Assembly: GCA_045614825.1 (NCBI GenBank)
Contig: JAZLDO010000151.1
Location: forward strand, 1-16,327
Reading direction: 5' to 3'
Source: Aphodosoma sp045614825
Lineage (GTDB): Bacteria > Bacteroidota > Bacteroidia > Bacteroidales > Paludibacteraceae
Length of the DNA stretch: 16,327 nucleotides
In this document: positions 1-8,300 of the stretch, one piece after another
Position numbering within the stretch: the stretch's first letter is position 1
Layout of the letters: each line of letters begins with the position of its first letter
Program-made: the position numbers and the translations under genes
The notes under the pieces: generated by a model
Told to the model about the DNA's origin: nothing
What the model saw: the letters and a program-made list of their open reading frames with translations, nothing else
Database searches by the model: none

Positions 1-117
1 AATTACGACTTCACAATCTTGTTCACTACTTATAGCTCGAAAATAAGGGTAAATACCTGCCGCTTTTGCTTTTTGTGGAATGTCATAGCGAGCAAGTTTT
101 TGTTCTAATAGATTCAT
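1..117 (-). CDS. Probable serine palmitoyltransferase (PLP-dependent alpha-oxoamine synthase), N-terminal 39 codons only
   Basis: An ATG at 117 (minus) opens a frame that runs off the left edge after 39 codons. The peptide begins MNLLEQKLARYDIPQKAKAA and continues with GIYPYFRAI. This resembles, from memory, the N-terminus of the serine palmitoyltransferase of gut Bacteroidetes (a leading KLA-YD-PQ segment, then G-YPYFR-I). That enzyme condenses serine with an acyl-CoA using pyridoxal phosphate, the first step of sphingolipid synthesis. The PLP lysine and all catalytic residues lie outside the window, so the related enzymes 2-amino-3-ketobutyrate CoA ligase and 8-amino-7-oxononanoate synthase cannot be excluded. 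Only 20 nt separate its ATG from the palindrome at 138-176, so its own promoter is not obvious. Confidence 0.6.
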   Translation of the reverse strand, partial: MNLLEQKLARYDIPQKAKAAGIYPYFRAISSEQDCEVVI

Positions 118-137
118 AATAATATATTTTATTAAGT

Positions 138-176
138 AAGATAGAAAAACATAAAACTTTTATGTTTTTCTATCTT
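138..176 (-). terminator. Perfect 19-bp inverted repeat, likely terminator of the DUF349 gene
   Basis: Arms 138-156 and 158-176 are perfect reverse complements around C157. The arms are A/T-rich with three G:C pairs each. The repeat starts 8 nt past the stop codon of the DUF349 gene and ends 20 nt before the next ATG on the same strand. The A-rich and T-rich outer arms would give a U-rich tail in either direction. It may act as a leaky terminator or attenuator between the two genes. Confidence 0.65.
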
Positions 177-183
177 TTATAAA

Positions 184-1893
184 TTAATTTTCGAGAGCAT
201 TGATTTGTTCAATGATAATAGAAAGGTCTTGTTTGAGGTTTTGAATTTTGCGCTCAAGGTCTTGTACCATGTTGTTACCTTTCTTAGATGAGCTATTGAA
301 GAAACCAATGTTGTTTTCGTATGTTGCAATTTGTTGTTTAAGCAATTCGTATTGACGCATCAACTTGTTGCGGTCGCCTTTGAAGTTGAGTTCTTGATTG
401 CGACGGCGTGAACGGAGTTTGCTTTGTTTTTCGTTGAGAGCTTCTTGATATTGTTTATATACTTTGTCTTTTTCTTTATAAGGTACATGGCCTACAGCAA
501 GATAAGCATCAGACAAGCGGCGAACAGCAGAGTAGTCTTCGTCATCATTGCCTGTAAGTTGATAAGCTTTGAGGGCTTCGATAGCTTCGAGTTTGAGGCG
601 AAGATTTTCTTGTTCTTCCACTTTTTTGTCTTTGAAGTTAGCCTCTTTGCGAGCAAAGAAGTGGTCGCAAGCAGCAATGAAACGCTCCCAAATAGCATCG
701 CTATATTTTTTCGCAGTAGGACCTATCGTTTTCCATTCTTTTTGGAGAGCAATGAGTTTGTCGGTAGTTGAACGCCACTCTTCGCTATTTTTGAGTTGTT
801 CAGCTTTTTCAACGAGGATACGTTTTTTATCTAAATTAGCTTGAAGTTCCTCTTTGATACGACGATAAAACTCATTTTTAGCTTCGAAAAAGCGGTCGCA
901 AGCTGTGCGATAACGTTTGAACAAGCGATTGATTACGCGGCGTTCGGTAGGGTCGTCAGAACGGAATTTTTCGTTGAGAGCAATGACCTCTTGAGTTTTT
1001 TCTTCCCACTCTTTGTATGTAGTGATAGCCTGAGTATCGATATTTTCTATGAGTTCGATAGCGTCAGTTTTTTCTTTTTCAATCTCTTGTTCGCGAGCTT
1101 TGAGGTTGTCGAAAAATTCTTGATGACGTTTGTTTATAACAGTCGAAGCTTCTTTGAATTTATTCCATATTTCATCGCGAAGTTCACGAGCTACAGGACC
1201 AATTTCGCGCCATTGTTCATGGAGAGTTTGCAATATGCGGAATGATTTTATTACATCTTCTTCAGAGCCAAGTTTTTCTGCCTGTTCGATGATGTGAGTT
1301 TTATCTTCGAGATTTTTCTTGAAAGCATGCTCACGAAGGGCTGCATCGATTTTTATAAGGTCGTAGAATTGTTCTTGGTAGTGGTTATATTCTTTCCAGA
1401 TTTCAGTTACATGTGTTGGAGCAACAGGACCAATCTCTTTCCATTCGCCTTGGAGTACACGGAATGCAGCGATAGTTTCGTTAAGGTCGCCTTCATTCGA
1501 AATTAAGGTTTCGAGTTTAGCAATAATAGCCTGTTTTTTCTCCAAATTAGCAGCATATTCAGCGTCAATAGCAGCATGATAAGCAGCGCGTTTTTCGCGA
1601 TAGATACTCATTACAGACTTAAATTCAACTTCGATTGGGTCAGCTTGTTTTTGTTTTGGTTCGACCATTTCATCGTTTTCAACGTCAGCCTCTTGTTGAG
1701 CTATAGCTTCTGCCAATTCTTGTTGATGACGTTTGTAGAATAATTGTTTGATACAATCAACTTGTTCTTTAATAGCAGTTATTTCACCATTTTCTACAAC
1801 ATTTTTTAGGGCGTTAACCAATTCTTCACGAGTAAGATTTGCAAGTTGTTGTGGATCAAAATTTTGTTCTGTAATGAATTCTTGTGCATCCAT
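184..1893 (-). CDS. DUF349 repeat protein
   Basis: A 569-residue protein of unknown molecular role. It contains about five copies of the DUF349 helical repeat, roughly at residues 115-180, 190-265, 275-345, 350-420 and 425-495. Each has the pattern L-x2-EW-x2-IGP followed by W/Y-x2-F/Y; three copies show a clear W+xIGP core (WKEIGP, WREIGP, WKTIGP), while the third and fifth are diverged. The N-terminal 90 residues are acidic and glutamine-rich, and the last 60 look like a coiled coil. No signal peptide or membrane segment is visible, so it is probably cytoplasmic. The frame is open to a TTG at 1899, but the ATG at 1893 is the better start. Upstream on the same strand is a glycosyltransferase gene 114 nt away. 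Similar proteins are common in Bacteroidetes; I know of no established function. Confidence 0.9.
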   Translation of the reverse strand: MDAQEFITEQNFDPQQLANLTREELVNALKNVVENGEITAIKEQVDCIKQLFYKRHQQELAEAIAQQEADVENDEMVEPKQKQADPIEVEFKSVMSIYREKRAAYHAAIDAEYAANLEKKQAIIAKLETLISNEGDLNETIAAFRVLQGEWKEIGPVAPTHVTEIWKEYNHYQEQFYDLIKIDAALREHAFKKNLEDKTHIIEQAEKLGSEEDVIKSFRILQTLHEQWREIGPVARELRDEIWNKFKEASTVINKRHQEFFDNLKAREQEIEKEKTDAIELIENIDTQAITTYKEWEEKTQEVIALNEKFRSDDPTERRVINRLFKRYRTACDRFFEAKNEFYRRIKEELQANLDKKRILVEKAEQLKNSEEWRSTTDKLIALQKEWKTIGPTAKKYSDAIWERFIAACDHFFARKEANFKDKKVEEQENLRLKLEAIEALKAYQLTGNDDEDYSAVRRLSDAYLAVGHVPYKEKDKVYKQYQEALNEKQSKLRSRRRNQELNFKGDRNKLMRQYELLKQQIATYENNIGFFNSSSKKGNNMVQDLERKIQNLKQDLSIIIEQINALEN

Positions 1894-1976
1894 AGTCAAA
1901 AAGTTTAGTCTCCAAAAATAGGAGAGGGTTCAATTCAAATTGTTTATAATGAATAATCTTAATAGATAAAACTTGG

Positions 1977-1984
1977 CAAATTTA
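1977..1984 (-). promoter_or_regulatory. Possible -7 box of a promoter for the DUF349 gene
   Basis: On the minus strand this reads TAAATTTG, an exact match to the Bacteroidetes TAnnTTTG box. It would start transcription near 1970, leaving a leader of about 77 nt before the ATG at 1893. I found no good TTTG box 19-21 nt further upstream, so the call rests on one element. Confidence 0.35.
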
Positions 1985-2007
1985 GTAAAAATTATTGAAT
2001 AAAAACA

Positions 2008-3159
2008 TTATTTCCAAATAAATTTGGCTTTGCTACGAAATATTTTTTCAATAGTAAGTATATATAGTGTTACTAATGGCAATATAATATCGAATAGAAT
2101 AATTGATAATCCGAAGCCTTTATCCTTATAAGCTTTGGCAGTTAGGTTGATAATAGTAAATTGAATTGAAAAACGCAATAGAAACGAACCTAACGCAATA
2201 GCAAGAATAATAGGACTATTATAGCCTAATATAACTAATAGTAGCACTGTAAGATAGAAGAGTCCGCGAGATAGAGGCTCGAGTCCAATCCACATTTTAC
2301 TATTTGATTTGTAGACATCTACTGTACTTAAATGGCGTAGTTTTTGATAATACCAATCTTTGAATGAAGTTTTTGGTAATGATAAAGTTTCGGCCTCAAG
2401 CGAAGGTTCAATACGTGTATTATGTTTCTTTCCAAAAGCATTGATTAACAAATCGTCATCCCCCGATGGTATATGTAAGAATCCAGCAAACCCTTTGAGT
2501 CTAAAAAATGTACTTCGACGATAAGCCATGTTTCTACCAACACCCATATAAGGATAGCCAAATAAAGCAAAACCCATATATTGCATTGCGATAGTCAATG
2601 TATCGTAGGATATTAAACTACTAATAAATCCTTTCTCACGATAATAATTGCCATGACCAAGCACAAATTCAGTTTGACCATCGAAATTGCGCACCATTGT
2701 AGTAATCCAATCAGGCGTAAGTGGGCGACAATCAGCATCGGTAAAGAGAAGAATTTCATTTTTAGCTGCTTTTACCCCCACCGTAATAGCCAATTTCTTA
2801 TGACTAATAATGCGAGTTTCTTGTGGAATATTGGTGATGTAGAGGTTGTGGTAAATTTTTTGAAAGTCTTTTATTATATTCTCTGTGTCATCATACGAGC
2901 CATCGTTTACGATAATAACCTCATAATCATTATAATTTTGTTCTAATACAAGAGGCAGAAAACGGCGAAGGTTTTCACCTTCATTTCTTGCACAGATGAT
3001 TACAGAAACTGGAGGTTGTTCAACCGTGTGTGCTACATTTCCCTTCTTTATATTGCGAACACGACGCAAAATAGCGGTGTAGGGTATAAAGTAGAATCCT
3101 AATTGTATCGTAAGAGATAGAATTAATAATGATAAAAGAATATATATTATGATATACAT
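2008..3159 (-). CDS. Membrane-anchored family 2 glycosyltransferase
   Basis: A 383-residue GT2 enzyme, expected to transfer a sugar from a nucleotide-sugar donor onto a membrane or envelope acceptor at the cytoplasmic face. Residues 2-26 form an N-terminal membrane segment. The GT-A domain begins with VSVIICARNE (51-60), followed by VNDGS (84-88). The metal-binding DAD is at 141-143, the acidic acceptor-site motif GDDD at 233-236, and a QxxRH motif (272-276) stands in place of the processive QxxRW. Two to three membrane helices follow, at about 296-335 and 350-370. The ATG at 3159 is a clear start. It diverges from rho and lies upstream of the DUF349 gene with no evident terminator between, so readthrough into that gene is possible. 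Substrate and product cannot be read from sequence. Confidence 0.85.
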   Translation of the reverse strand: MYIIIYILLSLLILSLTIQLGFYFIPYTAILRRVRNIKKGNVAHTVEQPPVSVIICARNEGENLRRFLPLVLEQNYNDYEVIIVNDGSYDDTENIIKDFQKIYHNLYITNIPQETRIISHKKLAITVGVKAAKNEILLFTDADCRPLTPDWITTMVRNFDGQTEFVLGHGNYYREKGFISSLISYDTLTIAMQYMGFALFGYPYMGVGRNMAYRRSTFFRLKGFAGFLHIPSGDDDLLINAFGKKHNTRIEPSLEAETLSLPKTSFKDWYYQKLRHLSTVDVYKSNSKMWIGLEPLSRGLFYLTVLLLVILGYNSPIILAIALGSFLLRFSIQFTIINLTAKAYKDKGFGLSIILFDIILPLVTLYILTIEKIFRSKAKFIWK

Positions 3160-3233
3160 TTTGTTTGTTTATAGTGTTTAGTTGTTAATTATTAGTTACT
3201 AACCAGAATTTTTTATGTCTTATTTATAGATTA

Positions 3234-3265
3234 CAAAGTTACAAATAATAATTTATTTAAGCAAA
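3234..3265 (-). promoter_or_regulatory. Promoter of the glycosyltransferase gene
   Basis: On the minus strand a TTTG box at 3265-3262 is followed, after exactly 20 nt, by TAACTTTG at 3241-3234. This matches the Bacteroidetes primary-sigma consensus TTTG-N19/21-TAnnTTTG. Transcription would start near 3227, giving a leader of about 68 nt. Its -33 box is one half of the palindrome GCAAATTTGC (3261-3270), and the other half is the -33 box of the rho promoter. Confidence 0.75.
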
Positions 3266-3297
3266 TTTGCAAGAGTTAATATTTTTTTGTAATTTTG
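3266..3297 (+). promoter_or_regulatory. Promoter of rho
   Basis: TTTG at 3266-3269, a 20-nt spacer, then TAATTTTG at 3290-3297: a full match to the Bacteroidetes consensus. Transcription would start near 3304, giving a leader of about 100 nt before the rho ATG at 3405. It abuts the oppositely oriented glycosyltransferase promoter, with both -33 boxes inside one 10-bp palindrome. Confidence 0.8.
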
Positions 3298-3332
3298 CAC
3301 TTAAAATAAAGCGAATAGCTATCATCCATTAA

Positions 3333-3351
3333 AAATCGGTCTCTTCGATTT
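3333..3351 (+). other. Small hairpin in the rho leader
   Basis: AAATCG (3333-3338) and CGATTT (3346-3351) can pair as a 6-bp stem, with a possible extra G:U pair inside, around a pyrimidine-rich loop. It lies in the predicted 5' leader of rho. There is no T-run directly after it, so it does not look like a terminator. Confidence 0.35.
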
Positions 3352-3367
3352 GATTATTTCCCTAAAC

Positions 3368-3404
3368 TTTCAAATTTCAATTTTCAAATTTCAACTTGAA
3401 ATTT
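3368..3404 (+). repeat. Heptamer array and inverted repeat directly before the rho start codon
   Basis: Four tandem heptamers, TTTCAAA, TTTCAAT, TTTCAAA and TTTCAAC, fill 3368-3395. They are followed at once by TTGAAATTT (3396-3404), which is complementary to the heptamers. The closest pairing gives a perfect 9-bp inverted repeat, 3386-3394 with 3396-3404, that ends on the base before the ATG. Because every heptamer contains TTTCAA, each could compete to pair with TTGAAA, so several alternative hairpins over the translation start are possible. In an organism with weak Shine-Dalgarno use, such structure could affect initiation; that is inference. Confidence 0.7.
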
Positions 3405-5228
3405 ATGTATAATATCTTAGAACTTAGACGCAAAAGTCAAGCTGAACTTTTGCAAATTGCACAAGAATTGGGTGTTAAAAAACCAAATAATTTAGCCCCT
3501 GATGCTTTAATATATGCTATTTTAGACCAACAAGCCATCGTTACTTCGGTCGATAAAAAAGATGATAATAAATCAAAAAAACAACGCACTCGTATTGCAA
3601 AAAAGGTGGTAACAGAGGAGGGTGGTATCAATGTGGTTGAACGAAAACCCGTTGAGAAAAAAGAGGTTGTTGAAAACAAACCAGAGAAGACAGAGAAGAC
3701 TGTTGTGGCTAATATAGAGTCGGCAAAAGAACAACCTGCGAAAAATATTGTTGTTGAAAACAAACCAAAAGAGAAAAAAAAGCCTAATAATAAAGCAAAT
3801 AAGAAGGCTAAAAATACTGAAGAACAAAAAATAGTTGTTGACTTAAAAGAGCAACCAGAAGTGGTTGCTGTTGCGCCAGTTTCTGCTCCAATTGAAAAAG
3901 ATGTTGATTCACAACAACCTAAACAGCAACCTCAATCTCAATTGCAGCAAGTACAACCTGTTCAACCGGTACAACAACCTAAGCAACAAAGCGTACAGAA
4001 TAATAACAAATCCCACCAATCTCAGAATAATAAAGATAAAAAACAAGAGCCGAATAATCAGCCTAAAAATATTGCACTTGCCGAAGGCGAAAAGATGTAT
4101 GAATTCGACGACATACTTGTTGGTATAGGTACGCTCGAAATGATGCAAGATGGCTATGGTTTCTTACGTTCGGCTGAATATAACTATCTTTCTTCGCCAG
4201 ACGACATATATGTTAGCGCACAGCAAATTAAGTCGTATGGCTTGAAAACTGGCGACACAGTAGAGGGTAATATTCGTCCTCCTCGTGAAGGAGAAAAGTA
4301 TTTTCCACTTGTGCGTGCTTTGAAAATTAATGGATTACCACCCGAAAAAGTGCGTGACCGTGTTCCGTTTGAACATCTTACCCCTATCTTTCCTGACGAA
4401 AAATTCCAATTAACTACACCTGGTAAACCAGCGTCGTTGTCGAGTCGTATAGTTGATTTGTTTGCCCCTATTGGTAAAGGTCAACGCGGACTTATTGTGG
4501 CACAACCAAAGACAGGTAAGACTATGTTGCTCAAAGATATAGCTAATTCAATTCTAGAGCATCACCCTAATATATATATGATTATTTTGCTCATCGACGA
4601 GCGTCCAGAGGAAGTTACAGATATGTCGCGCAGCGTACGTGCTGAAGTTGTTTCTTCTACATTCGACGAGTCGGCAGAGCATCATATCAAAGTTGCTACT
4701 ATGGTGCACGAAAAGGCAAAACGCCTTGTTGAGTGTGGTCACGATGTAGTTATCCTTCTTGATTCAATTACACGTCTTGCACGTGCTTATAACACCTTCT
4801 TGCCAGCTTCGGGCAAAGTGTTGTCGGGTGGTGTAGATGCCTATGCTCTCCACAAACCAAAACGTTTCTTTGGTGCTGCGCGTAACATCGAAAATGGTGG
4901 TTCGCTTACTATCATAGCTACAGCTTTGACCGATACAGGTAGCAAAATGGATGATGTAATCTTTGAAGAGTTCAAAGGTACAGGTAATATGGAACTACAA
5001 TTAAATCGTCAATTGGCAAATAAGCGTATATTCCCAGCGGTGGACATAATGGCTTCATCTACACGCAAGGACGACCTCTTGTTGCCAAAAGATGTATTAA
5101 GTCGCATGTGGGTGTTGCGTAATTATCTTTCAGATATGAACGTAACCGAAGCGATGGAATTCCTTAAAGAGCGCATGGAGCGCACAAAAGATAATGCGGA
5201 GTTTCTTGTTTCTATCAATGGAGATTGA
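3405..5228 (+). CDS. rho: Transcription termination factor Rho with long disordered insertion
   Basis: A 607-residue Rho, the hexameric RNA-dependent ATPase that ends transcription. The N-terminal helical domain (residues 1-45) contains SQAELLQIAQELGVKK. Residues 50-225 are low-complexity, first rich in Lys, Glu and Val and then in Gln, Asn and Pro. The RNA-binding cold-shock-like domain is at about 235-310, with GYGFLRS near 250. The ATPase core has Walker A PKTGKT at 368-373, Walker B VVILLDS with the Asp at 453, and the conserved segment HKPKRFFGAARN near 483-494. E. coli Rho has 419 residues, and the extra length is almost all the insertion. Bacteroides thetaiotaomicron Rho has a comparable disordered region, reported to drive phase separation. 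The frame is open from a TTG at 3396, but that codon lies inside the leader repeat and the ATG at 3405 matches the family N-terminus MYNI. Confidence 0.97.
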   Translation: MYNILELRRKSQAELLQIAQELGVKKPNNLAPDALIYAILDQQAIVTSVDKKDDNKSKKQRTRIAKKVVTEEGGINVVERKPVEKKEVVENKPEKTEKTVVANIESAKEQPAKNIVVENKPKEKKKPNNKANKKAKNTEEQKIVVDLKEQPEVVAVAPVSAPIEKDVDSQQPKQQPQSQLQQVQPVQPVQQPKQQSVQNNNKSHQSQNNKDKKQEPNNQPKNIALAEGEKMYEFDDILVGIGTLEMMQDGYGFLRSAEYNYLSSPDDIYVSAQQIKSYGLKTGDTVEGNIRPPREGEKYFPLVRALKINGLPPEKVRDRVPFEHLTPIFPDEKFQLTTPGKPASLSSRIVDLFAPIGKGQRGLIVAQPKTGKTMLLKDIANSILEHHPNIYMIILLIDERPEEVTDMSRSVRAEVVSSTFDESAEHHIKVATMVHEKAKRLVECGHDVVILLDSITRLARAYNTFLPASGKVLSGGVDAYALHKPKRFFGAARNIENGGSLTIIATALTDTGSKMDDVIFEEFKGTGNMELQLNRQLANKRIFPAVDIMASSTRKDDLLLPKDVLSRMWVLRNYLSDMNVTEAMEFLKERMERTKDNAEFLVSINGD

Positions 5229-5246
5229 TTTTGTTTTATTCTATAA

Positions 5247-5260
5247 GGACTATGCAGTCC
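5247..5260. other. Short palindrome after rho
   Basis: GGACT (5247-5251) and AGTCC (5256-5260) pair around the tetraloop ATGC. It lies 18 nt past the rho stop and just before the main terminator stem. Plus-strand RNA has an A-run, not a U-run, after it, so by itself it is not an intrinsic terminator for rho. Confidence 0.35.
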
Positions 5261-5263
5261 GAA

Positions 5264-5303
5264 AAAAAACTCGACTACTGAAAAATTAGTGGTCGAGTTT
5301 TTT
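5264..5303. terminator. Bidirectional terminator between rho and sbcC
   Basis: Arms 5264-5279 and 5288-5303 pair along 16 bp with a single G:U position around an 8-nt A/T-rich loop. The GC-containing core is ACTCGACTACT with AGTGGTCGAGT. An A-run on the left and a T-run on the right give a U-tail in both directions. The genes on each side converge, so one element probably serves both. Confidence 0.85.
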
Positions 5304-5331
5304 GTTTTTGATTTATAGAGTAGTGTGTGAT

Positions 5332-8300
5332 TTATGAATGTATTTCGATGCGGCTGCTGCCGGAACCGGTTTTGATTACGCGGATTTGGGTGGTGATGCG
5401 TTCGCTCATGGTGTCGGTGTGACTGATGACGCATACTTTTTTGCCTTGTGAGGATTGGAGCATGGCAAGTGAGTCGATTACTGTGGCAAGCGCATCGGGG
5501 TCGAGTGTGCCAAAACCTTCGTCGATGAAGAGATTGTCGAACGAGATATTGCGCGAAGAGAGGGCAGAGAGACCGAGTGCGAGTCCAAGACTGACAATGA
5601 AGGTTTCGCCACCAGAGAGTGAAGTAGTGTCGCGAATGTCATCGGCACGGTCGTGGTCAATGACACGGATGCCTAATGAGTTTTTGACATGCACGAGTTC
5701 GTAACGAGTATTGAATCGACGAATTTCAGCATTGGCATATTCGACTAAGAAACTGAGGGTGTAGCATTGTGCGATTTTGCGCAACATCTTGCCATCGCTA
5801 CCAATGGCATCGTAAATATCTGACCAATTTTTGTTTGCTTCGGTTGCAAGTTGTAGTTCTTCTGCTTTTGAACCAAGTGCTATTTGGGCATTATCATGAT
5901 TTTTCTTTTTTGCCTTGGCTTCAACCTCAAGTGATTTATCGTTGTCGTATTGTTGTTTTAGTGTTTCTTGCTCATTGAGTAGTTCGTCTTGAGCTTTTTG
6001 AGGTTTGCCTGCTTGATGTTCTTCATGTTCTTTTTGAGCATTGGCAAGTAGAGTAGCAGTTGATGTTTTCTTGTTTTGTAATACCTCTTTATTCTTGCGA
6101 ATACTATTCCAATCACAATCAGAATCGTATATCGCAGATATATCATCGAGCGTTATAACTGGATTGCTAAGATTATAGAGATTAATCCAATCGGTAAGAG
6201 AGGTGTTGGTTTGGACAAGTTTGTTGTTATCTTGAGTCAATTGGTCTTGGAGAGTAGTGAGTTCGCCCTCAAGTTTTTTGAGCGACTCAACTATACCTTG
6301 AATCTCTTTTTCTTTTGCAACTACATCACCTTTTGCCTGTTCGGTTTTAGTTTTTAATTCTCGTTCAAAGGTATCAGGATCTTTGCCTTGAAGCATATCT
6401 TTCAACTGATTGTTGAGTGATTGAAGGCTCTCTTGTTGCTCATTGAGTTGTTTGGTGATAGATTGTAGGTCGGTAGTTTTATCTTGTAATTGCTTTTGAA
6501 GAATAGGTGTAGCTGCAGTTAGTTCTACTTCTTTCTTTTTTAATTCATCGATTGTATTTTGTTCTTTTTGTAACTGTTGTTCTGATTGGGTTTTGTAGTC
6601 AGATAGTGTTTTATCTGCCTCATCTTTGAGATTTTGAAGTCGTTTAATCTCTTTTTGTGTGTTGTTGTATTTAGATAGAGCAGTATCGGCAGTTTCTACC
6701 TCGTTTTGGAATTGAATTATAAGAGTCTCGATAGATGTTTTGTTGTTAATAGAGTAGGATTGAATTTCGGCGAATGTGGTGCGTAGTTGTTCCCATTTCT
6801 CTTTAGTTTCGGTAAGTGATTTGTGTAGTTCTGTCAATTGAGTTTCAAGACCTGATAATATGCCGTCATTAGTGCTTTTTTGAGTCTGCCAAGTATTTCG
6901 ATTTTTTTTCTGTTCGTTGAGTTTTCGTCCTATTGAGTCGCATAAATCTTTGAGTTCGTGCGATATATTTTCTACTTTAGTTGTATCATCGCAGTAGGGG
7001 TGATGAATGGCGCCACATAGCGGACAAGGTTCATCGGACTTGAGTTGAGCGCGATGTTGTGCCCAGTTTTCGCTTGTGATTAGTGTGTAGGCATCGCGAG
7101 TTGTGTTGTATTGTTGCTCTAACTCTTCAATGGTTAAGGCGTTGAGTTGTTCAGTTAGACGTTTGTTTTCGTCTTCGAGTTGTTGCTTTGTTTGTTTCTT
7201 TTTGTTTGTTTCGGTATTGTTTGACTCGTATTGTTCGATGAGCTCTTTAGCTTTTTTTGTATAGTCGAATTTTTGATTAGCTATGTTTTTGTCTTGCAAT
7301 AGTTTGTCGGCATCTATGCCTTCTATCTTGGCGCGTTCGGCTTTGAGACTTTCTTCGGCAGAATTTTGATCTTTTGATAGTTTGTCAAGTTGTTTTTCTA
7401 TTTGTTTTTTAGTTGTATCGAACTGTTCAGTAGCTGAGGCAATAGCCTTACTATTTAGTTCAATATCTTTCTTATTTTGAGATAACTTTTCGTCGGCTGT
7501 ATTTTTCTCCTTTTGGGCTTCTTGTTGTTTTTGTTTTATCTCATTAAGGTGTTTTTCGGATTCGGTAATCTGACCTTTTATGGTGCGAGCATTGGCAATG
7601 ATAGGTGCAAATTTTTCTTGTTCCTCCTCCGCAGTTTTTGCTATGTTTTTTAGTTCGTTAAGCTCTTTGCTTTTTGTGTCGTTGTCAGATTTTTGAGCCT
7701 TTTCATTTTCTCGTTTTTCAGTGATAGTTTGGTTGTTGGATTTAATCTTGTATTCTAAACCTTTGATATCGCGCAATAGTTCTAATGCAGGTTGGACAGT
7801 GTCGAAGCGAGACAATAGATTGATGTCCTCTTCAATCTCTTTGAGGGCAGCAGTAGCTTTTTCGTCGTCGGTTAGACATTTGGCAACTTCGTCAGATTTG
7901 CGTTTCTCTTCGTCATACCATTTTAATGCATTTTCGATTTGTTTTAATGTTGATTCTAAACTCTTTTGAGAAGACTCAAGACGATTAATTTCGTTGATTA
8001 GGTTTTCAAAGTCAACGTCAGTAAGTATGTCTTGTTTGATGCTTTCAACAGAGGCTGATATTTTGGCGAAGTGATTTTTGGCAACTTCTTTTCGTGCTAT
8101 GATTTCGTCAGAAATAGCAGTGTATAATTCTTCGCATCCTACGAGTTTTTCAAGCAAGGCATAACGGTCATTTTCGTTGGCAGTGAGGAAGTTGGCAAAT
8201 GACCCTTGAGCAAGCAATACAGTGCGCAAGAACTGTTCGTAGTCGAGTCCAATGATTTGAGGGATAGATGTCCAGTCGAGTTCCTCTTCTGTGTAAGAGT

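Noticed and set aside
424..1506. Several plus-strand open frames opposite the DUF349 gene, up to 134 codons.
   Set aside because: They are phenylalanine- and serine-rich, as expected from the antisense of a lysine- and glutamate-rich gene, and have no promoter or recognisable domain.
3865..4148. Overlapping frames on both strands in the Q/N-rich part of rho.
   Set aside because: Low-complexity CAA/AAT codon runs create open frames by composition; Rho is continuous through the region.
5426..7969. Open frames on the plus strand opposite sbcC.
   Set aside because: They are antisense of a conserved gene, serine-rich and without motifs.
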